Below are positions 43,021 to 52,746 of a stretch of DNA of 64,000 nt, piece by piece. Both the position numbers and the translations under genes were made by a program. The notes under the pieces were generated by a model that had not been told where the DNA came from, made no database searches, and saw only the letters and a list, made by a program, of their open reading frames with translations. The stretch spans positions 186,001 to 250,000 of the forward strand of contig NZ_JRLV01000001.1 of assembly GCF_000769915.1 (NCBI RefSeq). The letters run 5' to 3'. Within the stretch, counting starts at the first letter, position 1; the number at the start of each line of letters is the position of its first letter. The DNA comes from Flavobacterium beibuense F44-8 (GTDB taxonomy: Bacteria; Bacteroidota; Bacteroidia; Flavobacteriales; Flavobacteriaceae).

Positions 43021-43042
43021 CAAATAAAACTATTTTTATTGT

Positions 43043-43912
43043 TTAGTAGGTCACAGAAGGTATAAGTCCTCTAAGTCCCATATCGGTTAAGGTTTCTCCT
43101 GCTGATGGTTCAAACTTACCGTCAACATTTACCTCGTTCCATTCAAAACTGTTATTAATAGAGAAAGAAAGATTAATAGTTATATCTTCTGTTTCATTGC
43201 CTGTAATGGTAAGTCCGTTTTCAAATTCTCCTGTTAAAACACAAGATCCCTGTGGTATAGGAGACGATTCAAACAAAGGGTTTGGTACGGTAACAGCACC
43301 TTCGGGAGCCTGACCGTCTATGACATAGCCCAGTGTTTCAAAAGCCCAGTATCCCTGTAATTTATTAGCATTAACCTCTACGGTTTGTCCGTTAATATCA
43401 AAAGAGGAAATGTAGTTGTTGTAGCCTATAAAACTCGCCATGGTCCCGGTAAGTTCGTTACCTGAGTTTAAGAATTTAATTGTTCCGTTTTGATACGATA
43501 CCGAAACTCTTACCCAGTCATAATTGCCTGCGCTTACCTGGCTTAAAGGTATGCTGAGGAAAACCTCGCCGTCCTGTCCCAGTATGGCTTTGTTAAAATC
43601 AATAGCCTGAGCACCTCCTGCTGTGGTTTCTTCTCCTTTGTAAATAACCTCGCCGTCGCCTAAAAGAGTATAAAGGTTTGGAGCAAGCTCAATATAATGG
43701 GCGCTCATGTAATTTACGATAGGGGTTTGGGCTGCGTTGCCTTCACCTATTTCGGCGGGTTGCCCTAAATTATTAAGGCGTACCTGATTTTTGTCAAATT
43801 TTAGCCTTATAACAAGGTTTGGTTCATTTTGTGTAGGTTGTGAATCATCTGAATTACTACAGGAAAACAGCAATGCGATGCTACTTAGTGCTAAAAATTT
43901 TAGTTTGTTCAT
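43043..43912 (-). CDS. Lipoprotein of unknown function
   Basis: This 289-residue lipoprotein has the signal ending ALLFSCSNSDDS. The mature part is beta-rich, beginning NLVIRLKFDKNQVRLNNLG and containing HYIELAPNLYTLLGDGEVI, then AIDFNKAILGQDGEVFLSIP, and ending in NEVNVDGKFEPSAGETLTDM and GLRGLIPSVTY. I recognise no domain with certainty. A single cysteine remains after the lipobox. It lies alone between terminators and should be in the periplasm or on the outer membrane. Confidence 0.72.
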   Translation of the reverse strand: MNKLKFLALSSIALLFSCSNSDDSQPTQNEPNLVIRLKFDKNQVRLNNLGQPAEIGEGNAAQTPIVNYMSAHYIELAPNLYTLLGDGEVIYKGEETTAGGAQAIDFNKAILGQDGEVFLSIPLSQVSAGNYDWVRVSVSYQNGTIKFLNSGNELTGTMASFIGYNNYISSFDINGQTVEVNANKLQGYWAFETLGYVIDGQAPEGAVTVPNPLFESSPIPQGSCVLTGEFENGLTITGNETEDITINLSFSINNSFEWNEVNVDGKFEPSAGETLTDMGLRGLIPSVTY

Positions 43913-43977
43913 GGTTGGATTTGAGTTTATGTTTGCGGTAAAAATACTATTTTACATTAAATAGGAAACAAAAAAAA

Positions 43978-43994
43978 CCGGGTGCTAAACCCGG
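43978..43994 (-). terminator. Terminator of the S9 peptidase gene
   Basis: CCGGGT and ACCCGG with loop GCTAA lie 24 bases beyond the stop and are followed by a T run on the minus strand. Confidence 0.75.
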
Positions 43995-44017
43995 CTTTTT
44001 ATGTGTAAACTGATTTG

Positions 44018-46009
44018 TTATTGTTTTAAATGTTTTGCAAAAAAGCCCACCATGCATTTGTAAAGCTCAAGCCTGTTGTCTTCATGTCCAAAACCATGCC
44101 CTTCGTTATATTTAACCATGTACGGTACGTCAAAACCACGTTTCCTTAGGTTTTCTACTACCTGGTCTGATTCGTTTATGTTTACTCTTGGGTCGTTGGC
44201 TCCTTGTACCACAAACAGAGGTTTGGTTATCTTGTCTACATTAAGGGCAGGAGATACCTGTTTCATTATTTCTATATCCGTTTGTGATGTTTCATCGTAC
44301 CACTGGGCATAAACCTGTTTTAGGTAAGGCTTCCAATAAGGAGGGAACGATTTAAAGAAGGTAAATAAATTAGATACCCCTACATAGTCCACTCCGCAGG
44401 TATATAAATCAGGTGTTTTTACAAGACTTCCAAGAGTTGCCAGTCCGCCATAGCTACCTCCGTAAATGGCTATTTTAGAATCATCTATCATGCCAAGTGA
44501 TTTCACGTAAGCTACACCGTCTTCAAGGTCGTTAAGCATTTTTCGTCCTATCTGTTTATTTCCGGCAAGGTAAAATTCTTTACCATATCCGCCGGAACCT
44601 CTGTAATTAACCTGTAGTGTAGCATAGCCCCTGCTGGCAAAAAGTTGCGTTTCGGGGTTAAAGCCCCATACATCTCTTGGTCCGTATGGTCCGCCGTGAG
44701 GGTTTACTATAAGCGGAACTTTCTTCCCGTTTTTAACCTCGTTAGGTATGGTTAGGTAACCGTAAACGGTAAGTCCGTCCCTTGAGGTAAATTTCACAGG
44801 GCGCATTTCGGCCATATCTTTTTCCTTAAGGTTAGGCATCAGGTTGAATATTTCCTTAAAGGTATCTTTTTCAGCATCATAAAAGTAATAAATACCGTAA
44901 AGCTTATCACTACCTACATACAGCAGGTACTTGTCTTCGTCATCAGTTACATTAGTGATTGCAACTTCCTTGTCGCCAAATTGTTTTTTAAACTTTTTAT
45001 ATAGTTTTTTGTAGGTTTCGCTAACGGGTACTACTTCCGATTTTTCTCCCGTGTAGTAATAAGCATCCAGTTCATATCCTCTTTTTCTTGAAGTTTCGGT
45101 GCCACTTAGGTCATAAGTATCATTAGAGAATATCTTTTTTATGGTTTTGCCTTTTTCAAAATCATATAGTACAATTTCTTTGGTATCATTATCCAGATTG
45201 GTTAATACGTATGCATCGTGCGGATTTGGAGTAGCATAATTAAATTCCAGTATGGAAAATTGTTGTTGCCAGTTGGTTTCCTTAGCTTTTTTAAAGGGTT
45301 TGTCGTTACCAAGCCTGTAATAGAGAACATAGTCGGTGCCGTTTTGCTGCTGGGTATAGGCTTTAAGATTACCGTCCTTGTCAAAATCATAACCGCTTAT
45401 AGGGTTGGAAAGATCGGTGTTTTCAAAGAGTTTTTCCAGTTCACCTGTATTGATATTGATTTTGTAGGGTTCAAATACCTGCGGATTATCCTTGTTCATT
45501 TCGATAATCATGTAATCCTTTTGGTCTTTCAGCATATTAAGCACATTTACCTTTACGCCGTCAAACGGGGTAAGTTCCTTTTGGTTAGCCCCATCAAGGT
45601 TTACGGCAAACAAGTGGAAGTTTTCGTTTCCTCCGTTATCCATAATATAGATAAGCCTGTTGTTGTTAGCCCATCCGTAGCCCCTTACGAGATCTTTACC
45701 TTCTTCAATAACACGGGTTACTTTATCGGTTGCTGTGTTTTTTACATACACATGTCTTTTCCCGTTATCATCTTTTTCCATATAGGAAAAAAACTTGCCA
45801 TCGGGCGAAAACTTAAAGGAGCTTTGCATCGGTTTTTTGAAATAATCTTCTACCGAATACTTGTAGCTGCCTTTTTCCTGTGCTGCCAGTTTTTCAAGTT
45901 CCTGTTTTGATGATGGGAGGGAAGTATTCCCGGGAAGGTCTGTTTTTTCTTGTGCTGCCATACCTGTAAATATAGCAAAAGCAAGAAAGTTCAAAATTAA
46001 CTTTTTCAT
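44018..46009 (-). CDS. S9 family prolyl oligopeptidase-type peptidase
   Basis: This 663-residue protein has a signal peptide (about 1-19), a seven-bladed beta-propeller in the first half (about 60-390) that screens substrates, and a C-terminal alpha/beta-hydrolase domain (about 420-663). Catalytic residues are in GGSYGGLATLGSL (Ser519), the Asp after VVQGANDPRVNINE, and His in EGHGFGHEDN. Such enzymes cut short proline-containing or other oligopeptides, here in the periplasm. It is monocistronic, with a terminator. The fold and motifs are clear; the exact specificity is not. Confidence 0.93.
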   Translation of the reverse strand: MKKLILNFLAFAIFTGMAAQEKTDLPGNTSLPSSKQELEKLAAQEKGSYKYSVEDYFKKPMQSSFKFSPDGKFFSYMEKDDNGKRHVYVKNTATDKVTRVIEEGKDLVRGYGWANNNRLIYIMDNGGNENFHLFAVNLDGANQKELTPFDGVKVNVLNMLKDQKDYMIIEMNKDNPQVFEPYKININTGELEKLFENTDLSNPISGYDFDKDGNLKAYTQQQNGTDYVLYYRLGNDKPFKKAKETNWQQQFSILEFNYATPNPHDAYVLTNLDNDTKEIVLYDFEKGKTIKKIFSNDTYDLSGTETSRKRGYELDAYYYTGEKSEVVPVSETYKKLYKKFKKQFGDKEVAITNVTDDEDKYLLYVGSDKLYGIYYFYDAEKDTFKEIFNLMPNLKEKDMAEMRPVKFTSRDGLTVYGYLTIPNEVKNGKKVPLIVNPHGGPYGPRDVWGFNPETQLFASRGYATLQVNYRGSGGYGKEFYLAGNKQIGRKMLNDLEDGVAYVKSLGMIDDSKIAIYGGSYGGLATLGSLVKTPDLYTCGVDYVGVSNLFTFFKSFPPYWKPYLKQVYAQWYDETSQTDIEIMKQVSPALNVDKITKPLFVVQGANDPRVNINESDQVVENLRKRGFDVPYMVKYNEGHGFGHEDNRLELYKCMVGFFAKHLKQ

Positions 46010-46113
46010 TTCTTACAGTTTTAATAATTGATTTAATGATTGATGACTTTAAATATATCAATTATATCTGTAAAATTTTGATTTAATGAATGTTATTCGA
46101 TTATATGCATAAA

Positions 46114-46146
46114 AAAGCACTTGTATGAATGCCACACAAGTGCTTT
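46114..46146 (-). terminator. Terminator of the lipoprotein gene at 46172
   Basis: Arms AAAGCACTTGT and ACAAGTGCTTT enclose 11 bases, 25 bases beyond the stop, with T residues on the minus strand. Confidence 0.8.
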
Positions 46147-46171
46147 GAAAAACAGATAACAAAACAATCAA

Positions 46172-47458
46172 TTAATCATAATCGCTGTATCGTACTGCAA
46201 ATACGCAACGGTTGTCCTGTCCGTATTTAGAAGTTTCATATTCAGTAAGGTTCCACAGGTAACCTGTACTGCTGTCGTAGTATAGGTCTTCTGCACCATG
46301 TGGCCAACGGAAACGTGTTCCGGCACCATCACCACTGTAGTGACGTACCAAACGTGCGGTAGAACCTTCGTAGCTACTGTTTCCTGTAGTGGTTACTAAA
46401 CTGGTAGAAGCCTGACCTCTCCTGTAAACACCCTGTACGCGGTATACCGGACCGTTATTTCCGGTAGCGTTATCCTGTGGCTCAAGTTGCTGTATCGTTT
46501 GTCCCATATTAATCTGTCCGTTTGAGTTAAGCGCAAACCCGTATATCTTAGGGGTTTGGTTATCACTTGGCGTAAGGTACTGACCTGTCCATAGTCTTGC
46601 CTCACCATCGTTACCTGTACCTAATGAGATACATGAGTACGGATTTGCATTGTCTATATCATAATAACCAATTTGAGGAAGTACATAAGAATAGTTGAAT
46701 GCTTTTAGCGTACCGTCTGCCTCACGACCTATACGGTTTTTGGTGCTGTCTCCCGAAACTGCAATAAGTTTTCTGATATCAAACACACGCATACCCAGTT
46801 TGGTATCCACAACATAAATTTTGTTGTTAGAATAAGCTACGCCACCTGCGTGGATGGTAACCGGACAAAACAGGTCTAACTGATCGTAAGAGTTGGTAGA
46901 TCTGTACAGGTTGCTGTTGCTCATGTTGTTTTTGTCCTGCACTAAAAGGATGTGCCTGTAAGTGATATTATTCATATCGGTAATATCAACAAGGGCAATA
47001 CGAACACCTTTGTGCTGGTTGTAAACTCCCGAAATAGTACCGGGACCAACACCATACCATGTAGCCAAAAGGAATTTACGGCCGCCCCAGTTAAAACCGG
47101 TTAGTCCCTGTGGGCGCCATTCTTCTGTACTTTCGTCACCACTGTTCCATTTGAAACCGGTAACCTGGTTTGCTGACGGAATGTTAAATCCGTATACGCT
47201 GTTGTAACCGCTTTTTGTACCAGAGCGGTTAAGATTAATGTCGTCTGGCTCTAAGAAGCCATACGATGATAGTGAGTTTACAAAGCTACTTTCGTCTGTG
47301 TAACTAATCGGCAGACTAAGAAAGGCCTTTGTTGTCACTTTTGTGGTGTCCTGAGATGTTGCAGCATCTTCAGAAACGGGCTCAAAGTCGTTTGAGCATG
47401 AACAAATCGCTCCAGCCATAAGCAGGACCGCGAACTGTTTCAAGTAAGTGGTTTTCAT
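46172..47458 (-). CDS. Lipoprotein, possible beta-propeller, function unknown
   Basis: This 428-residue lipoprotein has the signal ending AGAICSCSNDFEP. Repeated strands such as KGVRIALVDITDMNN, HAGGVAYSNNKIYVVDTKLG, MRVFDIRKLIAVSG and RWPHGAEDLYYDSSTGYLWN suggest a beta-propeller-like fold of about five or six blades. Early Ser/Thr/Asp-rich sequence (about 25-60) could be a linker. I recognise no enzyme motif. It is monocistronic with its own terminator and faces away from the amino-acid permease gene. A surface binding role is only a guess. Confidence 0.72.
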   Translation of the reverse strand: MKTTYLKQFAVLLMAGAICSCSNDFEPVSEDAATSQDTTKVTTKAFLSLPISYTDESSFVNSLSSYGFLEPDDINLNRSGTKSGYNSVYGFNIPSANQVTGFKWNSGDESTEEWRPQGLTGFNWGGRKFLLATWYGVGPGTISGVYNQHKGVRIALVDITDMNNITYRHILLVQDKNNMSNSNLYRSTNSYDQLDLFCPVTIHAGGVAYSNNKIYVVDTKLGMRVFDIRKLIAVSGDSTKNRIGREADGTLKAFNYSYVLPQIGYYDIDNANPYSCISLGTGNDGEARLWTGQYLTPSDNQTPKIYGFALNSNGQINMGQTIQQLEPQDNATGNNGPVYRVQGVYRRGQASTSLVTTTGNSSYEGSTARLVRHYSGDGAGTRFRWPHGAEDLYYDSSTGYLWNLTEYETSKYGQDNRCVFAVRYSDYD

Positions 47459-47647
47459 TTTTATGGTTTTTAATAATTATTCGGCTTATAAGCAGCAGAA
47501 CAATTTTCCCATCAGCTCCCGCACTTCATGAAAATGTTATTGCCTGTAAAAATTCAAATAAAAGTAAAATATCCAGTAAAAAATGTGTTTGTTTATTATT
47601 AAAATATTAATAATGAAACATAAAATTTTGAGATAAATAACAGATGT

Positions 47648-48979
47648 TTAATTTTCAGCGTTTTTGTGTTGTATTTTTTTCTGGTGCCTTTTGGAGTAAA
47701 ACCATGCTCCGGCTGTAAGCAATAGGTAAAGCACTACAATGGCAGCCATTTGTTCCCATTTGTTTTTGAGTTCATAGTATAAAATTAGGATGCTGCCTAA
47801 AGAGAGTCCGGCAATGGCTAACACGGTAATAACCGCCGATGATTTAGTTTTGTCTTTTATTTTATAATTGGCAATAGCCATTAATAATGACACCAGTAAA
47901 AAGGTAACGCTACCAAACTCCAGTATAAGTTCCAGTCCGCCAATAAGGATTAACACACCTGCAAAAGCGGCCATAAAAAGGGTAGCGTTTTTAGGGATTT
48001 GGTTTGTTCTTTTGGTTAGTATATCCGGGAAATAACCATCATCTGCAATTGCAGCTAACTGTCTTGATGCTCCAAATACGGTTCCGCTAATGGCGCTGCT
48101 GGTTGCCAGTAAAGCCCCTGCTATAACTATGGTGCTGCCCAGTTTACCCAATACTTCGCCCGCGCCCGATGCCAAGGCGTATTCTTTGTTCTCAATAATT
48201 TTTTCGGCAGGTATGGCAAATAATGCCCCCATTGATATTACCACATAAATCAATACTGCCAGAACTATGGCACTGTATATGGCTCTCGGGATATTTTTGT
48301 CGGGGTCTTTCATTTCGTTAACGGCATTAATAACGAGTTGAAATCCTTCAAAAGCAACAAAGGTTACTGATGAAACGATAAGGATATTCATGATGCTGGA
48401 TCTTTCGGCATCCACAGCCATTGTCTCCATAAATTTGGCAAAACTGGTGTCTCCGTTTTGCATAAGTACCACCGATATTATGGTGAGTAAAACCAGTTTG
48501 GTATATACCATTATATCTTCAATTTTTCCCATACCGTTTACACTCCAAAGGTTAATGGCTGTAAACAGGCCTATAATTCCAAGTGCAATTGCTTTACGAA
48601 CCCACATGTTGTCTGAAAAATCAGTACTACTTATAGCATAAGAGGAAAAGGTATAGGCATAAAGCGCGAGTGTACTTATATACCCGAATATTACATACCA
48701 CCCGATAACAGAAGCAAGAAAAGGTGTTTTAGGGTAGGTTTTTTTATAAAAGGCATAAGTTGCACCTTCATCTTTATAATATACGCCAAGTTTTACATAA
48801 GAGTAAGCGGCGAGCGAAGCTATAATACCACCCACTATAATGGCAAAAGGGGTTACGTTTCCTATTATTGCTACAGATATTCCCAGTATGGTGAATATAC
48901 CACCACCTACCATTCCTCCTAAAGCAATGGCAATGAGTTCTGCCAGCCCCAGGTTTTTAGTTTTTGATTGTAGTCCCAT
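47648..48979 (-). CDS. APC-family amino-acid permease
   Basis: This 443-residue membrane protein has about 12 hydrophobic segments and the APC-type TM1 signature LIAIALGGMVGGGIF, with the conserved GAFYAF-like segment (TYAFYKKTY) and the later SSVTFVAFEGFQLVINAVNE region. Members import amino acids with protons or by exchange; substrate cannot be told from sequence. A positively charged C-terminus ends it. A -7 promoter box lies 26 bases upstream. It is divergent from nothing and runs alone. Confidence 0.92.
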   Translation of the reverse strand: MGLQSKTKNLGLAELIAIALGGMVGGGIFTILGISVAIIGNVTPFAIIVGGIIASLAAYSYVKLGVYYKDEGATYAFYKKTYPKTPFLASVIGWYVIFGYISTLALYAYTFSSYAISSTDFSDNMWVRKAIALGIIGLFTAINLWSVNGMGKIEDIMVYTKLVLLTIISVVLMQNGDTSFAKFMETMAVDAERSSIMNILIVSSVTFVAFEGFQLVINAVNEMKDPDKNIPRAIYSAIVLAVLIYVVISMGALFAIPAEKIIENKEYALASGAGEVLGKLGSTIVIAGALLATSSAISGTVFGASRQLAAIADDGYFPDILTKRTNQIPKNATLFMAAFAGVLILIGGLELILEFGSVTFLLVSLLMAIANYKIKDKTKSSAVITVLAIAGLSLGSILILYYELKNKWEQMAAIVVLYLLLTAGAWFYSKRHQKKIQHKNAEN

Positions 48980-49004
48980 GTAAGGTAATTTGAGGTAAGT
49001 ATAA

Positions 49005-49012
49005 CAAAGTTA
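49005..49012 (-). promoter_or_regulatory. -7 promoter element of the permease gene
   Basis: TAACTTTG on the minus strand, 26 bases before the start codon. Confidence 0.55.
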
Positions 49013-49081
49013 CCCATTTGTAAGAAAAGAAAACATTAAAATTAGCTTAAATGCTTCTGAAAAAAATGTGAAGTGATAAAG

Positions 49082-50689
49082 TTATATGGTTTTTATAGCC
49101 ATGATTTTCTCCTCAAAGGTTTCCTTACAATGTGATTTACTCTTAATACGGGTTTTGTAAGTGTAAACAGTTGATACCGATAGTTCGAGGAAATCGGCTA
49201 TCTGGTTACTGTCCTGTATGCCCAGTCTGTAAAGGGCAAACAGTCGCATTTCGGTATTTAGGAGTTCCCCTTTTTTGATAACGGTTTTATGGTCATCGGG
49301 GAAAAGCGCATTAAAGTCCTCAATAAAAGTAGGGAACAGTTTCAGGAAAATTTCGTCAAATTGGCGAAACAGGTTTTCTCTTTCCTTTTTTACATTATAA
49401 CGCTTAAGGCTGCTAATAACTTCGTCGGTTTTTTTGGAAATTATTTTCTGTATAGTACTTTTTTGTAAGTGGTCAATCTTATTGATAAAGTCGGAGGTAG
49501 CCTTTATAAAGTAAGCAATATACTCTTCCTTAATGATATTAGCTTCGCTAAGACTGTTGTTCATTTCCTGTAGTTTAGCATACGATTCGGCCATTGCCTT
49601 TCGTGAAGCATTACGTTCTTTAAGCTGCCTGAAGATAATAACCAGAAAAATAATAATAATGACCGATAATACAGCGAGTAGTATCACTACGGCTTCCAGT
49701 ATATCGTTCTTATCTTTAATCTTATTAAGCTGAGCCTTTTCTATAATAGGTAGTATGGTTGAGATTTCAATTTTACGGTGTCGGGCATCATAAAATGTAG
49801 CATCGTCCATTGCCAGGTTAATGTACCTGTTGGCTTTTTCAAGGTCACCGCTTTTAAATAATTCGTTAGCTAGATTACGTAGCGCAACGGTTTCCTTAGT
49901 GGCATTCTTTACATCGGCAATAGCGGCGAGGCACAGGTAATGAATTCCTTTTTCCTTTAAACCCTGTTCAGAATAGATATAACCGAGGCTTGATGTGGCA
50001 ATACCATAATATTCTGTAGGGAGTTTGTAATTGTTAATCCAGTAACTAAAAGCAAATTCGGCACCTTTGCGATCCTGTTGTTTCATGCGCTTCAGGCTAA
50101 TGGCTGCCCAGTACTCATTAGTATTGGTGTCTACAATCATTATGGCCTGCTCAATATACTTTGTGCCTTTTTGTATGTAATTGATGTTATAACGGGGATC
50201 GCGGGTATAATCGGCAAGGTCATAATAAGCACGTGCCTTTACCGAGAAATATTCATAACGGGTTTTTATATCCAGTCGGTCTTCATTTTTAATACTGCAA
50301 AGCGTGTCTATAGCCTCTTTAAACAATCCGGAGGATAGTAGTACAAAGCCCTCTTTTATTTTGGCTTTGGCAAGCAGCTCTGAATCTTTTAAATGAAAAG
50401 CCATGTCTTTTGCCTGCTCAATATAATAATAGGCAGAATCATATTTAAACGATTTGTATTCGTCAAAAAGAGACATATAGGTATTGTACAAAGCTTTTTT
50501 GTCATCGCTAAGTTTAAACTTTTCTATATGTACTTTCAGTTCACCTATGGCAGCATACTTCTTTTTTACATACTGCTCCTTGTTGGCTAGAACTTTATCC
50601 AGTTCCTGTAATACGGGGTCGGTCTCTTTTGGTGTACTGAACAAAGAGAAACAGGTAAAAAGTAAGAGAAAGGTGATGTATTTTTTCAT
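49082..50689 (-). CDS. SusR-like membrane-anchored transcriptional regulator (DUF6377 type)
   Basis: This 535-residue protein has a signal peptide ([18 protein letters not shown]), a periplasmic TPR-rich half (about 50-315), one membrane span (about 333-352, [20 protein letters not shown]), a coiled coil, and a C-terminal helix-turn-helix (about 485-530: [20 protein letters not shown], then [16 protein letters not shown]). The layout fits SusR-type regulators, which sense oligosaccharides in the periplasm and activate the Sus genes on the cytoplasmic side. It lies divergent from the PUL genes that start at 51114, so it very likely controls them. ATG 50689 is chosen because of the signal peptide; an upstream in-frame start would add eight residues. 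Confidence 0.85.
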   Translation of the reverse strand: MKKYITFLLLFTCFSLFSTPKETDPVLQELDKVLANKEQYVKKKYAAIGELKVHIEKFKLSDDKKALYNTYMSLFDEYKSFKYDSAYYYIEQAKDMAFHLKDSELLAKAKIKEGFVLLSSGLFKEAIDTLCSIKNEDRLDIKTRYEYFSVKARAYYDLADYTRDPRYNINYIQKGTKYIEQAIMIVDTNTNEYWAAISLKRMKQQDRKGAEFAFSYWINNYKLPTEYYGIATSSLGYIYSEQGLKEKGIHYLCLAAIADVKNATKETVALRNLANELFKSGDLEKANRYINLAMDDATFYDARHRKIEISTILPIIEKAQLNKIKDKNDILEAVVILLAVLSVIIIIFLVIIFRQLKERNASRKAMAESYAKLQEMNNSLSEANIIKEEYIAYFIKATSDFINKIDHLQKSTIQKIISKKTDEVISSLKRYNVKKERENLFRQFDEIFLKLFPTFIEDFNALFPDDHKTVIKKGELLNTEMRLFALYRLGIQDSNQIADFLELSVSTVYTYKTRIKSKSHCKETFEEKIMAIKTI

Positions 50690-51113
50690 TGCTGCCGTAA
50701 TAGCGCATAACAAGGTGTTATAACCTCATCATTACCTCGCGCAGTTGTTAATCAAGGTAAAATTTAGTGATTTTTTTAACAGATTGTTTCGGTAGGGTAA
50801 AAATACGGTAAAAATTTTCAACTCAATAAAAAAATCATTTAATATATAAACAATTAGGAAAAATATACTTATTAAATTTTGATATTCTTATTAATTTGAT
50901 TTTTTATCTGCTTGAAATTGTCTAAACATCTTCTTGATTTTTTAGATATTTATAATTTATTAATTATCTGTATATCAATTTTTTATTTTAAAAAATAGCC
51001 TTGATTTATCTTGATTTTTGTTGAATGTTTTTTTTAAGAGTTTTTTAAGACCTAGTTTCGTCATATCCTTTTTGTGGGGAGTAACTAAATTACCTAACAA
51101 AACAACAACATTT
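50690..51113. promoter_or_regulatory. 424-base PUL control region with TTGAT repeats
   Basis: This AT-rich gap separates the SusR-like gene from the PUL. TTGATTT-type words occur at 50896, 50934, 51001 and 51011, with an inverted copy near 50974. A weak -7-like box TAGTTTCG lies at 51053-51060. No gene is visible in it. Confidence 0.5.
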
Positions 51114-51632
51114 ATGAGAAGCAAAATTATTTATGGGTTAGCTATCATGGGGCTTATTGCAGTAGGCTGTAATGATCCTGATGATGGTAGTTATGTAGAT
51201 CCTGTTACCATTTATGAGAAAATGGATGGCGACTGGGGTTTAATGAGTTTAAATATGGTAGATGAGTATGCTAAGGCAAACGCTATCGAACCGTCTGAAC
51301 AAAACATGGGAGCTTATTTTAATTATGAAGATTTTAAAATAAGGTTTAGTGTTGACGATAATATGGAACCTACTACTTATGAAGTAATGGGTGATGTGCC
51401 TCCTTTATTTCCGGCAAACGGATACTGGAAGCTGAGCTCTGCTTTCCAACAACCAAACGGCGAAGCAGTAAAGATCTATTTATATAGTGATGCTCAAAAA
51501 ACACAAATGACCGATGAACTTAAACTGGTTGCCGTACCGGGTAGCGGTGAGCAAATGGAACTTCAGTTGGTAAGGAAGTCAGGAGGCATTGCGTTTGTGT
51601 CTTATTCGTTTAAGTTAAATGCAGTTAATTAA
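51114..51632 (+). CDS. PUL lipoprotein of unknown function
   Basis: This 172-residue lipoprotein has the signal MRSKIIYGLAIMGLIAVGCN (Cys19). The mature part contains MDGDWGLMSLNMVDEYAKAN and a final beta-sheet region (LKLVAVPGSGEQMELQLVRK, then FVSYSFKL). It resembles the small lipid-anchored beta-proteins that often head Sus-like operons, perhaps DUF5004, but I am not certain. ATG 51114 is chosen over an upstream in-frame start, as it begins the signal. The first gene of the PUL, it is followed at seven bases by the next. Confidence 0.75.
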   Translation: MRSKIIYGLAIMGLIAVGCNDPDDGSYVDPVTIYEKMDGDWGLMSLNMVDEYAKANAIEPSEQNMGAYFNYEDFKIRFSVDDNMEPTTYEVMGDVPPLFPANGYWKLSSAFQQPNGEAVKIYLYSDAQKTQMTDELKLVAVPGSGEQMELQLVRKSGGIAFVSYSFKLNAVN

Positions 51633-51639
51633 TGACAAC

Positions 51640-52716
51640 ATGAAAAAAATTATACAATTTATAGTATTAGCCTTTGTTTTACTGCCGGGCGTTGCCAGGG
51701 CACAGGAGGCAGCAGGGTCTATAAACGACATGTGGTCGTTCCCTGTAGTATATGCTTACGACGAAGAAGTGACTTGGTTTTTTGATCTTTCCACTACAAC
51801 GTTTGCGGCAGAATCTGATGTTTATTTATGGATTTGGTCTCCGTCTGAACCGGATGCAGGAAACTGGGAAAACTCTTCAGAATTTGCAAAACTTACTTAT
51901 GAAGGGGATATGATATGGAGCTTTACGCTTACTCCTACAGAGTACTTTAACATGACTCCTGAAGATATTGCAGCCAGCGCCGGATTTTGGTTCAGGTTAA
52001 AAGATCTTACAGGATCGCTACAGTCTGAAGTACATAGCATGGCGTATACTGATTATTCATCGTTTGCAGGTTCGGGAGAGTTATGGAGATCATACCCGTC
52101 ATCACCGCTTATTGATGAAGGTGTAAGTATACTTTTCAATGCCAATCTGGCCGAAGGTTTTGAAGATGCCACAAGTATACATTTCCACAGCGGACTTAAC
52201 TTTTGGGATATAGCTGTTGAATATCAGTCATGGATCCCGGAAGTGGTTGAGAAAACCCAGTTAAAAAACATGGGTGGAGGTATCTATAAAATGGATCTTA
52301 TACCGCAGGAATATTATGAAGCTCCCGACGGATATGTAATGGAAAACATTGCTTTTCTTTTCGTTAAGGATGACTGGGCTGGAACAACAGCCGATCAGGT
52401 ACTTTACGCAGGTGAGTTTATTCCACCACCACCACCGGTATTTACATTCTTCCCTCAGCAAATCAGTAAAAAAGACTTTTTAGGGATAATAAGAACTAAC
52501 AACGAACCGGGAATTAATACCCTTATCTATACGGTTACTGCAGGTACGGTAGAGGTTACGGGCGAAATTACAGGTGGTGTAAGTGAGATTAAAGGATTTG
52601 TAAATCTGGTGTCTGCACTGCAAAATGTTGATGTAACCGAAATACATGTACTGGTTAAGGATAATACCGACAGAACAATTTCAGACACTACCATCCCGCT
52701 TAAGCAGCTGGACTAA
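51640..52716 (+). CDS. Secreted PUL protein, possible SusE/F-like glycan binder
   Basis: This 358-residue protein has a signal peptide with no lipobox (MKKIIQFIVLAFVLLPGVARAQ), then beta-sandwich-like repeats: VTWFFDLSTTTFAAESDVYL with aromatic WIWSPSEPDAGNWE, the matched pattern VSILFNANLAEGFEDATSIH, and a Pro-rich segment (PPPPPVFTFFP) before a C-terminal Ig-like part. Aromatic-rich strands in this position suggest carbohydrate binding, as in SusE and SusF. I recognise no named domain. The start ATG 51640 is preferred to 51619 because of the signal peptide. It is 31 bases upstream of susC. Confidence 0.75.
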   Translation: MKKIIQFIVLAFVLLPGVARAQEAAGSINDMWSFPVVYAYDEEVTWFFDLSTTTFAAESDVYLWIWSPSEPDAGNWENSSEFAKLTYEGDMIWSFTLTPTEYFNMTPEDIAASAGFWFRLKDLTGSLQSEVHSMAYTDYSSFAGSGELWRSYPSSPLIDEGVSILFNANLAEGFEDATSIHFHSGLNFWDIAVEYQSWIPEVVEKTQLKNMGGGIYKMDLIPQEYYEAPDGYVMENIAFLFVKDDWAGTTADQVLYAGEFIPPPPPVFTFFPQQISKKDFLGIIRTNNEPGINTLIYTVTAGTVEVTGEITGGVSEIKGFVNLVSALQNVDVTEIHVLVKDNTDRTISDTTIPLKQLD

Positions 52717-52746
52717 TAAACCACAATCAATTTAAAAAACCATTCG

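Noticed and set aside
45218..45910. Open frame on the plus strand inside the S9 peptidase gene
   Set aside because: It is antisense to a well-conserved protein and has no family match; the hydrophobic composition is a shadow of the peptidase codons.
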